Positions 55,871-64,000 of a DNA stretch of 64,000 nucleotides are shown here, one piece after another. The notes beneath the pieces were generated by a model. It worked only from the letters and a program-made list of their open reading frames with translations, made no database searches and had not been told where the DNA came from. Every line of letters starts with the position of its first letter. Position 1 is the stretch's first letter. This DNA comes from Chryseobacterium sp. Marseille-Q5410 (GTDB taxonomy: Bacteria > Bacteroidota > Bacteroidia > Flavobacteriales > Weeksellaceae). The stretch is from assembly GCA_946892665.1 (NCBI GenBank), contig CAMPOT010000001.1, positions 434,001 through 498,000 on the forward strand, given 5' to 3'. Made by a program: the position numbers and the translations under genes.

Positions 55871-55888
55871 TAATGATAATAATCATTA
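55871..55888. promoter_or_regulatory. FNR-like palindrome TAATGAT-AATA-ATCATTA
   Basis: A perfect 7+4+7 inverted repeat with the core TGAT-N4-ATCA. Compared with the FNR consensus TTGAT-N4-ATCAA, only the outermost base of each half differs. Its centre is about 56 bases upstream of the ccoS start and behind the -33 element, a suitable place for an activator. It also resembles a Fur box in part. The Crp/Fnr gene at 58,421 makes the first reading more attractive. Confidence 0.55.
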
Positions 55889-55938
55889 AATGTTAAATTT
55901 AGTTAATTTAAAATATTTCTAAATAAAATTTATGTCAC

Positions 55939-58329
55939 TTACTTCCTGATTTTAAAGTACTTTGTGCTTCTGGCCCAAGTTGATACAGAAGTGAAGGCCA
56001 CAACACTAATTGAACTGATGGGCATTATAATCGCAGCGAAAATAGGAGACATATGGCCGGTGACAGCAAATCCCAAACCGATGATGTTGTACATGAAACT
56101 GATCCCAAAAGTGATTTTTACAATTCGCATCGCATCTTTCGAAAACAGCAAATACTTGTCAAAAAGAGCAAGTTTTTCACCGGACATAATCACATCCGAA
56201 GAAGGCGTGAAAGAATTGGTGTCGTCTGCAATGGCGATTCCTACATTGCTTTGTTTTAGAGCGCCGGCATCATTCAAGCCATCACCAAGCATCGCAACTT
56301 TATGCTGCTGATCTTGTAGCTTCTTAATGTAATTCAACTTGTCTTCCGGACTTTGGTTGAATGCCATTCCCCCAACATTGGGTATCATTGATTTAAGTTG
56401 TTTTTCTTCCGAGGAATTGTCGCCGCTGAGAATGTGGATTTCATAGGAATTTAACTTCTCAAACAACGAATTCAAATTTGCCCGATATTCATTTTTGAAA
56501 ATAAATTTTCCTAAAAACTCGTCGTTTTTACTGATATAAACTGCTGTTTCTAAGTTTTCGGAGGTTTTCCCAACCAATTTCGCAGATCCTATTTTATAAT
56601 GACTTCCCCGAACGATGGCTTCGTAACCTTTCCCTGGAATTTCCCTGAAGTTTTCTATCGGAAAATATTCATCATTCACCTCCAAAAATTCATAAATTGA
56701 TTTCGATAATGGATGACTGGAATTTTTAAATAAACTTTTAATATTTTTTAAATCAAATTCATGGAGTTCAGCGCCTTCAAATTTAATATTTGATTTCTTA
56801 TGATGGGTAATGGTACCGGTTTTATCGAAAACCAAGGTGTCGATTTTCGAAAGTTTTTCAATCGTGAGGGTGTCTTTTACATAAAATTTATTTCTACCCA
56901 AAATTCTCATTACATGGCCGAAGGTAAACGGAGCTGAGAGCGCCAAAGCGCACGGACAAGCGATAATAAGAATCGCGGCAACAACCTGAAACATTTTCTC
57001 AAAATCGATTCTTCCCCAATAAATTCCTGCAATCAACGTGATGCCTAAAATAATGAAAGTGAAGTATTTGGAGATTTCATTTGTTAAAGTGTCGAGTCCG
57101 GTTTCGTATTTTTTGAACGCTTCCTTATTCCAAAGTTGAGTCAAATAACTTTGTTTTACCGTTTTGATGACTTCGAGTTCCAGTGCAGAACCTAATTGTT
57201 TTCCACCGGCAAAGATCTTGTCGCCAGGTTTTTTCGGAATGGCGGCGCTTTCACCTGTGATAAAACTGTTATCAATATTTCCTTCGCCATTAATCAAGAT
57301 TCCATCTACAGGGATAATTTCCTGGTTTCTTACCATAATCCTGTCACCGATCTGCAACTCCGAAAGCAAAATATTTTCTTGCTTTCCGTTGAAATCGACT
57401 TTTGTTACAGCGATTGGGTAAAAAGATTTGTAATCTCTGTCGTAGGCCAATGCGCTATACGTTCTTTTTTGGAAAACTTTTCCGAGCAGCATGAAAAATA
57501 AAAGTCCACACAGCGTATCGAAATATCCAGCGCCATAATCTGTGACAACCTCATAAATACTGCGTCCATAAAGCATGATGATTCCCAAAACAATCGGTAC
57601 ATCAATATTTACTATTTTATTTTTCAAGCCATACCAAGCAGATTTAAAATAATCTGAAGCGGAATAAAAAACCACAGGAGTTGCCAAAAGAAACATGATG
57701 AAACGGAATAAATCCTTGTAAGTTTCCATCCAGTAATCGGTAGTTCCTGCCCATTGGCTCGTATATTCCGGCAAGCTGAAAAACATTCCGTTTCCGAAAG
57801 CAAAACCAGCAATTGCCAATTTGATAAGCAAAGTTTTATCGAGGAATTCTTCTTTTTTGTCAGCAGTTTCGAGGTTTACAACTGGTTTGTAACCTAAATT
57901 GGTGAGAAATTTTGCAAGTTCGCTGAGTTTTAATTCTTCGTGGTTGAAAGAAATTTGAACGTTTTTCCGGGTAAAATTTACTTGGGAATAATGGATATTG
58001 GGATTCAAAGTATGCAAACTTTCTAACAGCCAAATGCAAGAAGAGCAATGGATCACCGGTATTTTGAAAGTGACAAGACTGGTTTTGCCCTCGGAGAAAT
58101 CGGTTACCGTACTGAAAATTTCTGGCGTATCGAGGTAGTCGAATTGTGAGGTCTGCTCGTTATCTGGTCGAATTCCCGAGCGTTTATTGAGTTCGTAGAA
58201 ATTACTTAAATTGTTAATATTCAGTACTTCATATACGGATTTACACCCATTGCAACAGAAGATTTTATCATCAAATGCAATGCGCTCTTTCTCCAAATTC
58301 TGGCCACAATGAAAACAGTTTTCTGACAC
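55939..58329 (-). CDS. ccoI: Copper P1B ATPase of the cbb3 locus
   Basis: A 796-residue copper-exporting ATPase that supplies copper for oxidase assembly (CcoI/FixI, CtpA). It has an N-terminal Cys-rich metal-binding region (CFHCGQNL...CCNGCKSVYE) and an HMA domain with CSSCIWLLES. The membrane CPC is in IACPCALALSAP, phosphorylation Asp in VFDKTGTITH and hinge in GDGLNDAGAL. The membrane CPC and HMA differ from the CPH pump on the island. The next gene, ccoS, starts 115 bases away, and the regulator is divergent upstream. Confidence 0.94.
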   Translation of the reverse strand: MSENCFHCGQNLEKERIAFDDKIFCCNGCKSVYEVLNINNLSNFYELNKRSGIRPDNEQTSQFDYLDTPEIFSTVTDFSEGKTSLVTFKIPVIHCSSCIWLLESLHTLNPNIHYSQVNFTRKNVQISFNHEELKLSELAKFLTNLGYKPVVNLETADKKEEFLDKTLLIKLAIAGFAFGNGMFFSLPEYTSQWAGTTDYWMETYKDLFRFIMFLLATPVVFYSASDYFKSAWYGLKNKIVNIDVPIVLGIIMLYGRSIYEVVTDYGAGYFDTLCGLLFFMLLGKVFQKRTYSALAYDRDYKSFYPIAVTKVDFNGKQENILLSELQIGDRIMVRNQEIIPVDGILINGEGNIDNSFITGESAAIPKKPGDKIFAGGKQLGSALELEVIKTVKQSYLTQLWNKEAFKKYETGLDTLTNEISKYFTFIILGITLIAGIYWGRIDFEKMFQVVAAILIIACPCALALSAPFTFGHVMRILGRNKFYVKDTLTIEKLSKIDTLVFDKTGTITHHKKSNIKFEGAELHEFDLKNIKSLFKNSSHPLSKSIYEFLEVNDEYFPIENFREIPGKGYEAIVRGSHYKIGSAKLVGKTSENLETAVYISKNDEFLGKFIFKNEYRANLNSLFEKLNSYEIHILSGDNSSEEKQLKSMIPNVGGMAFNQSPEDKLNYIKKLQDQQHKVAMLGDGLNDAGALKQSNVGIAIADDTNSFTPSSDVIMSGEKLALFDKYLLFSKDAMRIVKITFGISFMYNIIGLGFAVTGHMSPIFAAIIMPISSISVVAFTSVSTWARSTKYFKIRK

Positions 58330-58369
58330 TTTCCTAAAAATTTGACTTGCAAAATTATGATAAATAAAT

Positions 58370-58400
58370 TTGTCTCTGGGGTTTAAAAAACCTATTTTTG
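58370..58400 (+). promoter_or_regulatory. Promoter of the Crp/Fnr regulator gene
   Basis: TTG (58370-58372), a 20-base spacer and TATTTTTG (58393-58400) match the Bacteroidetes consensus. The start codon follows 20 bases later at 58421. Confidence 0.72.
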
Positions 58401-58420
58401 CTGATAAATGTCATAAAATA

Positions 58421-59134
58421 ATGTCTTTAGAAAAACAAACGCTCATTGAAGAAAATTTACAAAAAGTTTTCAGTGACGAATCCTTCAAAGAAATGCTATC
58501 CCTGGAAGATTTTACTGCATACCTTTCCGCAAAACAAACTCTTAAATTTAATAAAGGAGAAACCATCTTCGAGGATGGTGGAACGCCAAATGGTGTTTAT
58601 TTTTTAAGCAAAGGAACCGCAAAATTGTCTAAACAAGGGGTTTATGGGAAGGAACAAATTCTCAGATTCATAAAAGAAGGCGATTTAATTGGTTACCGAT
58701 CTTTGCTTTGTGGCGAAGATTTTCAGGCAAAAGCTGAAGCAATGACCGAGGTGGAAGCACAGTTTTTACCTTCTGATATTTTCCTTCATCTTTTAGAAGT
58801 AGCTCCCAGACTTTCATTTGTAATGCTTCAGAAAATTGCTTTCGAATTGGGCGAATCTGCAAACACCGTAACTTTCCTAGCACAAAAGACCGTTCGGGAA
58901 AGATTGGCGGAAATTCTTTTGCTCCTAGAACAAAAACTGGGGACGGATCCAGAGGGCTTCATCAAAATTTCATTAACCAGAGAAGAAATTGCCAACATCA
59001 TCGGGACCGCTACTGAAAGTGCGATTCGCTTAATTTCAGAATTTAAACAAGATGGTTTGATTGAAGTTGAAGGTAGAAATTTAAAAATACTAAATCACGA
59101 TAAACTCATTAAGTTAGGTCACGTTGTGATGTGA
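58421..59134 (+). CDS. Crp/Fnr family transcription regulator
   Basis: A 237-residue regulator with a cyclic-nucleotide-binding-like beta-barrel (about 30-140), a dimer helix and a winged helix (about 165-230). The recognition helix is within EEIANIIGTATESAIRLISEF and keeps the Glu and Arg that contact a TGA core. Only one Cys (LLCGED) is present, so it lacks the four Cys of an FNR Fe-S cluster; how it senses anything is unclear. The start was placed at MSLEKQTL, since the longer frame begins inside the promoter. It is divergent from ccoI and probably controls the oxidase genes. Confidence 0.85.
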   Translation: MSLEKQTLIEENLQKVFSDESFKEMLSLEDFTAYLSAKQTLKFNKGETIFEDGGTPNGVYFLSKGTAKLSKQGVYGKEQILRFIKEGDLIGYRSLLCGEDFQAKAEAMTEVEAQFLPSDIFLHLLEVAPRLSFVMLQKIAFELGESANTVTFLAQKTVRERLAEILLLLEQKLGTDPEGFIKISLTREEIANIIGTATESAIRLISEFKQDGLIEVEGRNLKILNHDKLIKLGHVVM

Positions 59135-59194
59135 TTTCAGAGGTGTTCTGCGCCAAAAATCATTTCATAATATTCATTTTTAATAAAAGAAACC

Positions 59195-60010
59195 ATGTCT
59201 GTACATTCTGAAATAAAAAAAATTACCACCGAAACTTTGCGAAAAATGAAATTCGACAAAGAAAAAATTACCATGCTTACTGCATACGATTATACGACCG
59301 CAAAAATGGTAGATGAGGGTGGTGTAGATTCCATCCTGATCGGAGATTCAGCTGCAAACGTAATGGCAGGTTTCGAAACTACTTTGCCTATTACGCTGGA
59401 TCAATTGATTTATCATACGCAATGCGTGGTTCGTGGCGTGGAAAGAGCGCTGATTGTGGCTGATTTACCATTTGGTTCTTACCAAAGCAACTCTGAAAAA
59501 GCATTGGAATCTGCTGTGAGAATGATGAAAGAAGGTGGCGCACATGCGGTAAAAATCGAAGGGGGAATAGAAATTCAAAAATCGATTAAGAAAATCGTGA
59601 ACGCCGGAATTCCTGTGATGGGACATTTGGGACTGACTCCGCAATCCATCTATCAATTCGGAACCTATAAAGTGAGAGCCAAAGAAGATGCTGAAGCGGA
59701 GAAACTGTTTTCCGATGCTAAACTGTTGGAAGAATTGGGATGTTTTGCTTTGGTTCTAGAAAAAATCCCTGCGGACTTGGCGAAAAAAGTTTCAGAAAGC
59801 ATCAGTATTCCAACCATCGGGATCGGGGCAGGACCAGATTGCGACGGACAAGTGCTCGTGTACCAGGATATGGTGGGAATGAACCAAGGTTTTTCACCGA
59901 AATTTTTAAGAAGATATCTCGATTTATATACCGAAATTACCGGTGCTGTATCACAATATGTAAAAGACGTGAAAGCTGTTGATTTCCCTAACAAAAATGA
60001 AAGTTACTAA
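59195..60010 (+). CDS. panB: 3-methyl-2-oxobutanoate hydroxymethyltransferase
   Basis: A 271-residue enzyme of pantothenate (vitamin B5) synthesis that adds a hydroxymethyl group from methylene-THF to ketoisovalerate. Signature regions are visible: [40 protein letters not shown] with the metal-side Glu and GHLGLTPQS. The C-terminal part follows the usual ketopantoate-binding pattern. Length is normal. The next gene starts immediately after its stop. Confidence 0.95.
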   Translation: MSVHSEIKKITTETLRKMKFDKEKITMLTAYDYTTAKMVDEGGVDSILIGDSAANVMAGFETTLPITLDQLIYHTQCVVRGVERALIVADLPFGSYQSNSEKALESAVRMMKEGGAHAVKIEGGIEIQKSIKKIVNAGIPVMGHLGLTPQSIYQFGTYKVRAKEDAEAEKLFSDAKLLEELGCFALVLEKIPADLAKKVSESISIPTIGIGAGPDCDGQVLVYQDMVGMNQGFSPKFLRRYLDLYTEITGAVSQYVKDVKAVDFPNKNESY

Positions 60011-60340
60011 ATGAATACCAATACTCAAACCATACAAGGAATACTATCGATTGCCGCATTACTCTGCCTGATTGTAGGATTTTTCAATCTATTTTCCCCA
60101 GAAATCAATGATTTGCTTTACAACAAAATCTTTTATGTTTTAATCGGCGCAAGTTTCATTTTTCAAGCTCCAACATTGTTGAATAAAAATTTTATTTATC
60201 CGATGTATGCTGCTGCTGCTTTGTGTATTATTGGCGCATTTTTACCTGAAGATTCCCAATTTTCTTCTATTAAAACTATTGGACTTTTCGCGGGTGTTAT
60301 AATGTCGATTTTTAATAGACCGAGACAGCCAAGAAATTAA
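60011..60340 (+). CDS. Small membrane protein, three or four helices
   Basis: A 109-residue hydrophobic protein with segments near 8-27, 40-60 and 68-100 and few charged residues outside the ends. It begins immediately after the panB stop (TAAATG), so it is co-transcribed. I do not recognise the family, and nothing shows a link to pantothenate synthesis. Confidence 0.6.
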   Translation: MNTNTQTIQGILSIAALLCLIVGFFNLFSPEINDLLYNKIFYVLIGASFIFQAPTLLNKNFIYPMYAAAALCIIGAFLPEDSQFSSIKTIGLFAGVIMSIFNRPRQPRN

Positions 60341-60343
60341 AAA

Positions 60344-60802
60344 TCAGTACTTTCCTGATTCCAAAATTTCCTCAAAATAATTCACCAACAGGACCCGCTC
60401 TGCTTTGGTGAGATTGGCTTCCGGATGTTGCGCAACATAACCTGGGAAAGGCATGGAGTAATCTTTTACTGAAGACGAAATATTTTCCAGCATGTTTTTC
60501 TTTAAATCGGAATTGAATTTTCCCCATTCAGAAAAATTCAAATGTTCCCGTCCCTCATTGATATGGTGTTGTACCGACCACGAAATTGGCGCTGCGTAGG
60601 CATATTTGGGATACACAGTTTCGTTGCTGTGGCAATCATAACAGGCTTTTTTCAAAATTTGCTGAACGTTTTTGGGAGTATCGAAAACGGTAACGAAATT
60701 CTCTTTTTGATTCACAGGTTTTAAAGTTCTGTCCACCGGTATGAACTGGATAACTGCAAAAATAATCATCGACCAATAAACAATTTTCTTGAAAGTTTTC
60801 AT
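60344..60802 (-). CDS. Haem-binding domain protein (PF14376-like)
   Basis: A 152-residue exported protein with an N-terminal anchor (VYWSMIIFAVIQFIPV) and one CxxCH haem site (ACYDCHSNETVYPKYAY). It is followed by HHINEGREHLNFSEWG and a late MPFPGYVAQHPEANL, a Met/His pattern of the Bacteroidetes haem-binding domain. It probably carries electrons near the inner membrane. Its start codon shares one base with the stop of the lipoprotein gene upstream. Confidence 0.85.
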   Translation of the reverse strand: MKTFKKIVYWSMIIFAVIQFIPVDRTLKPVNQKENFVTVFDTPKNVQQILKKACYDCHSNETVYPKYAYAAPISWSVQHHINEGREHLNFSEWGKFNSDLKKNMLENISSSVKDYSMPFPGYVAQHPEANLTKAERVLLVNYFEEILESGKY

Positions 60803-62490
60803 TAAGGTTGATTGGAAATTGGAGTGGTGATGACGGTTTTTTCTGTAGATTCATCTGTTGAAACGGTTGGTTTTTCCCCGGTTTTTTTCAAATCCCAATT
60901 CTCTCGAACTTCCCATAATGGACGAATTTCTACTGGTTTTTCGAATACGAATACATCCTCGGCAAATTCTAACTTTCCGAAATCTGCCGAATCCCAAATT
61001 CCATTTTCGTTATTATCAACCAAAATACGCAATTGATATTTTCCGGGTTTTAAAGAATTCAATGTCAAAACATTTTCTGTTCCGTATCTGGAATAGGCGA
61101 CAGTGCCGTTTTCGCTAAGCATTTGAAGCCAAAATTTCTGCGACGGAGCATTGCTGATCATCAACACAAATGTTCCGTAATTCTCCATTTTATCGGATTC
61201 AAAATCAAACCGATAAGATTTCGCAATGGTTTCATAAAACGAAGAAATACTTTCCTTAGGAACTGTCAATGAGTATTTTTTTCCTTCTTTAAAACTTGAT
61301 TTAATGTGAATTTCATAAGGATTGTTGTCGGTAATTTTTGCGGTAAATTCTTGTTGAATGCTATCTGAAGCCAACGTCCACTTTTCAGGTTGAATTCGGT
61401 CAATATAATAATTCGAACGGATCACAAAATCCTGATTGGGCGGCAACAAATTTCCTTTTGCATTGCTAATCGACATTTCATTTCTCGCATTGTAGCGATA
61501 GAAGACCGAAACAGTATCTTGTTTTTTGCCATCGTCGTAGCTGAATTTCAGATTTTCGCTGCTTTCTATTCCGATGTTTTGTTTTTTTGCATCAAACCAG
61601 ATCATGATTGAATCAGATTTTGGAGTATGAGTAACCTTGTAATCTTGCAGTTTTTCGTTGATTGAAAGTACTTTTACATTTTCTGGATTACCTTCGAAAG
61701 TCATTAGAATTCCTCCGGCGGTTTCTTTCATTTCAGCATATTTTTGCTCTTTTCGGGATGGAAAAAGATTGATCTTAAGGCCGGAAATGTTTTTATCTAA
61801 TGTTATTTTTTCTTTTAAAAATCCGATATTTTCTTTTCCCGGATCATAGACCGAATTGGAATTTTCGTCGCTGAATGCAATAATATGGTAATTTCCCGGC
61901 GACAGATAATTGAGTTCGAAATAGCCATCGGGATCAGCTTTTGTGATGTAATACGGTTTTTGTCGAAAGTTCATGGTATCTTTTTCCTGATAAAGTCCCA
62001 CTACCAAATTAGATTCTTCCGAATTTTTCTTTTTATCTTCAATCAACCTTTTCAGCTCTCCGCTGATGTACAAATCGTCAATTTTTTCTCCGGTAGAAAA
62101 TGCAAAATTGTAATATGGAAGCGCATTTCCTTCGTTATTATCAACAATGGAGTTCCCAAAATTGAAATTATACGTTGTATTGGCTTGCAAAGTATCTTCC
62201 CACTTAATAAGCAAATATTTATTGGCCATTCCGGAAGGAATTATTTTGGTCATTTTTTTCAGCTGTGGCGAAATAATCAATTGTTTGTTGATATCTCTCA
62301 GTGTGATATATTCATCAAAATCGATGCGCAATTCTTTGATATCTCGCGGAACATTCACGCGTGTCGTATCAATATTGGAACTCAACACCTTTGGGGGAAT
62401 CGAATCTTTTGCACCTCCAACCGGTGATCCAACTCGTGCGCAGGACAGCAAAATAAAATTGAGAATGACAAGAAAACACAATTTCTTCAT
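60802..62490 (-). CDS. Ig-like domain lipoprotein (Big_5/SbsA-type)
   Basis: A 562-residue lipoprotein (signal FLVILNFILLSC) with an N-terminal Big_5-type Ig domain (about 25-125, CARVGSPVGGAKDSIPPK, a very common Bacteroidetes opening). Further beta-sandwich repeats follow, with LSPGNYHIIAFSDENSNSVYDPG and a similar NENGIWDS element near the end. The start was placed at MKKLCFL (62490). It is surface-located or periplasmic; the function is unknown. The ending is Thr/Ser-rich. Confidence 0.83.
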   Translation of the reverse strand: MKKLCFLVILNFILLSCARVGSPVGGAKDSIPPKVLSSNIDTTRVNVPRDIKELRIDFDEYITLRDINKQLIISPQLKKMTKIIPSGMANKYLLIKWEDTLQANTTYNFNFGNSIVDNNEGNALPYYNFAFSTGEKIDDLYISGELKRLIEDKKKNSEESNLVVGLYQEKDTMNFRQKPYYITKADPDGYFELNYLSPGNYHIIAFSDENSNSVYDPGKENIGFLKEKITLDKNISGLKINLFPSRKEQKYAEMKETAGGILMTFEGNPENVKVLSINEKLQDYKVTHTPKSDSIMIWFDAKKQNIGIESSENLKFSYDDGKKQDTVSVFYRYNARNEMSISNAKGNLLPPNQDFVIRSNYYIDRIQPEKWTLASDSIQQEFTAKITDNNPYEIHIKSSFKEGKKYSLTVPKESISSFYETIAKSYRFDFESDKMENYGTFVLMISNAPSQKFWLQMLSENGTVAYSRYGTENVLTLNSLKPGKYQLRILVDNNENGIWDSADFGKLEFAEDVFVFEKPVEIRPLWEVRENWDLKKTGEKPTVSTDESTEKTVITTPISNQP

Positions 62491-62518
62491 TGAAATGTTT
62501 TGAACAAAATTAAGAAAA

Positions 62519-63799
62519 TTATTCGCTGTACGTTTCATTATTGGTATTTAGCGAATCTGTAGCGTTCGGAATTTTCGTTGCTTCCGTGTCAGTCATGATT
62601 TTCTGGAACTTTTCTTTCTCTACCGGGAAATTCTCAAACAGGCCGGAAAGCGCCAACGATGTATAAACCCGATTAGAATATTTGTTTCCTATTGCAATAA
62701 TGGTAACATTGGACTTCAGCAAATGTGCAAAAACAGAATTGGTTCCGTGCCACCAACCATTATGGTAAGTGAGTTTTTCATTATTATCGAAAACCTTCAT
62801 CCGGAAACCGAGTCCGTAATTATTTATTCCTGGTCTTTCGTTGCTGTGAGGTTCGAAAACCATTTTTTTTAAATCTTCTTTAAGGAAATTTTCAGCGAAC
62901 AATGCTTTAGAAAAATTCAGCAAATCCCTGGGAGTGGTGTACACGTTTTTGTCCCCATAAATCAAATCGAGCCGGTCGTAAGGATAAACCCGTGGACCTC
63001 TCTGGTAAAAGGATTTGGCAGATCTTTCCATATCCTTTTGCTGAAGAACATAGGTGTTTTTCATCTTCAGCGGTCGGAAAACAATTTGCTGCATCGCTTC
63101 CGGAAAAGGCATTTTGGTAATTTTTTCAATAATTAAAGCCAGTAATGCATAATTGGTATTGCAATACATAAATCCTGTATTGGTAGGTCTTGCGAGTTCG
63201 GGTTGATAACGAATCAGAAGATTCAGCACATCCTGATTGCTGATGTACTTTTTGGTGAGCTCTGCAGGTTGTGGCTGGATTTTGTCAATGAAATGTTCAT
63301 ATTTTGGCAAACCGCTTCTTTGGGAAAGCAAGGAGAAAACCGTAACATCCGGATAAGGGAATTTCGGGAAGAATTTTGTGATGGGATCATCCAGTTTCAG
63401 TTGGCCAACTTCAACTAGTTTCATCGCTGCCATCGCAGTAATCGATTTGGATATGGAGGCAACATGAAGTGCAATGGTATCATTAATTGGAACCTGCTCA
63501 TTGTCTTGTGCAAAACCGCGGTAGCTTTCGTAGAGAATTTGGTCGCTTTTTGCAACTAAAAAACCGCCCCACAAATCGCCTTTTTCCCAAACTTTCCGGT
63601 AGTAATCATCAATCACTGAAACGATCGAATCTTTGTTTTTTAGCTTGCTGTCTTTATTTTTGAAAACATTATCCAGATCTACGTTTCCGTAATTTGGCAA
63701 AGTGGTTTTTTGCTGGGTTTCTACGGAATTTTCTTTTTTGCACGAAATAAGAGAACAACAAATAATAAAAAGGAAAAATAATCTGCGGGATAACTTCAT
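62519..63799 (-). CDS. Serine hydrolase lipoprotein (class C beta-lactamase-like)
   Basis: A 426-residue lipoprotein (signal FLFIICCSLISC) with the penicillin-binding fold. The nucleophile motif S-x-x-K is SISK within HVASISKSITAMAAM, Y-x-N is YCNTN and the third motif is HNGWWHG in place of KTG. These are features of class C-like esterases and D-aminopeptidases rather than true beta-lactamases. The substrate could be a peptide or an ester. Its stop is 28 bases upstream of the next lipoprotein gene's start. Confidence 0.87.
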   Translation of the reverse strand: MKLSRRLFFLFIICCSLISCKKENSVETQQKTTLPNYGNVDLDNVFKNKDSKLKNKDSIVSVIDDYYRKVWEKGDLWGGFLVAKSDQILYESYRGFAQDNEQVPINDTIALHVASISKSITAMAAMKLVEVGQLKLDDPITKFFPKFPYPDVTVFSLLSQRSGLPKYEHFIDKIQPQPAELTKKYISNQDVLNLLIRYQPELARPTNTGFMYCNTNYALLALIIEKITKMPFPEAMQQIVFRPLKMKNTYVLQQKDMERSAKSFYQRGPRVYPYDRLDLIYGDKNVYTTPRDLLNFSKALFAENFLKEDLKKMVFEPHSNERPGINNYGLGFRMKVFDNNEKLTYHNGWWHGTNSVFAHLLKSNVTIIAIGNKYSNRVYTSLALSGLFENFPVEKEKFQKIMTDTEATKIPNATDSLNTNNETYSE

Positions 63800-63887
63800 C
63801 TAAAAAAATTTATGAAAAAAAATCTCCGCAAGATAAGGGATTTTGCTAAAATTTTAGAGTTGGAAACTCATAAAGAATTGTTAAGAA

Positions 63888-64000
63888 TTACGGAAATTGG
63901 GCAAGTATTTTATCCACAATGATTTGCGCCAATTTTTCTTTGCTTTGTATCGTCCAACCTGCGATATGTGGCGTTACGATGGCATTTTCCGATTGTAATA
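63888..64000 (-). CDS. D-2-hydroxyacid dehydrogenase, C-terminal end (5' part off window)
   Basis: Only the last 37 codons are inside the window; the stop codon is at 63888-63890. The residues IVTPHIAGWT match the C-terminal PHIAG element of D-isomer 2-hydroxyacid dehydrogenases, whose His is the catalytic acid. It may be phosphoglycerate dehydrogenase or a related enzyme; the rest of the gene is needed to tell. It is on the same strand as the serine hydrolase, about 90 bases upstream of its start. Confidence 0.75.
   Translation of the reverse strand, partial: LQSENAIVTPHIAGWTIQSKEKLAQIIVDKILAQFP

Noticed and set aside
55871-55888. A Fur box upstream of ccoS
   Set aside because: It shares a stretch with the Fur consensus, but the exact symmetry with a four-base centre fits an FNR/CRP-type site better, and a Crp/Fnr gene is close by. 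Not fully excluded.

Overview
The window reads as a chromosome segment of a member of the Bacteroidetes (Flavobacteriia, probably Weeksellaceae, near Chryseobacterium, Kaistella or Cloacibacterium). Support: promoters of the TTG / TAnnTTTG type, a fused CcoNO cbb3 oxidase with a one-haem CcoP, many short-signal lipoproteins, and families typical of this group (DUF6660, DUF4251, haem-binding domain, CzcA-TolC fusion). No rRNA, complete tRNA, insertion sequence or CRISPR array was seen.

Region 1 (1 to about 18,593) is the right-hand part of an integrated genomic island. It ends at a 3' fragment of tRNA-Asn (about 18,547-18,593), next to a tyrosine recombinase transcribed away from it. The other end, where an intact tRNA-Asn is expected, lies left of the window. 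The cargo is metal resistance: a DUF305 membrane protein, a CopB-like P-type ATPase (CPH motif), a multicopper oxidase carrying three metal-binding cassettes and a C-terminal outer-membrane barrel, a DUF6660 protein, a CzcA-type RND pump fused to its TolC channel, its CzcB/CusB adaptor, and a CPC-type Zn/Cd/Co ATPase. All lie on the + strand. Between the cargo and the integrase are two decayed defence-type genes: a frameshifted FRG-like gene and the C-terminal half of an AbiEii toxin. The island looks richer in G+C than the rest, judged by eye only.

Region 2 (18.7-43.4 kb) looks like core genome. It holds peptidase T, HMG-CoA lyase, a sulfurtransferase, a SufT/MIP18 protein, a DEDD exonuclease, a CsaA-like protein, a small cytochrome c, dipeptide epimerase, MeaB, an M48 lipoprotein protease, an MlaEF-type lipid transporter followed by an overlapping outer-membrane barrel gene, an initiating sugar transferase, queE, folD, pgi, lon, a PpiD-like chaperone, an MlaD-type MCE protein and an HdrD-like Fe-S protein pair.

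Region 3 (43.4-48.1 kb) is a short surface-glycan locus: a GT4 glycosyltransferase, an asparagine-synthetase-like protein without the glutaminase cysteine, a flippase and a small lipoprotein. serS follows.

Region 4 (49.5-59.1 kb) is the microaerobic respiration locus: SafE/CcoH/CcoG, CcoP, CcoQ, CcoNO, CcoS, the copper ATPase CcoI and a Crp/Fnr regulator. A palindrome with the core TGAT-N4-ATCA lies upstream of ccoS and is a candidate site for that regulator. panB, a small membrane protein, a haem-binding protein, an Ig-like lipoprotein, a serine hydrolase and the end of a 2-hydroxyacid dehydrogenase close the window.
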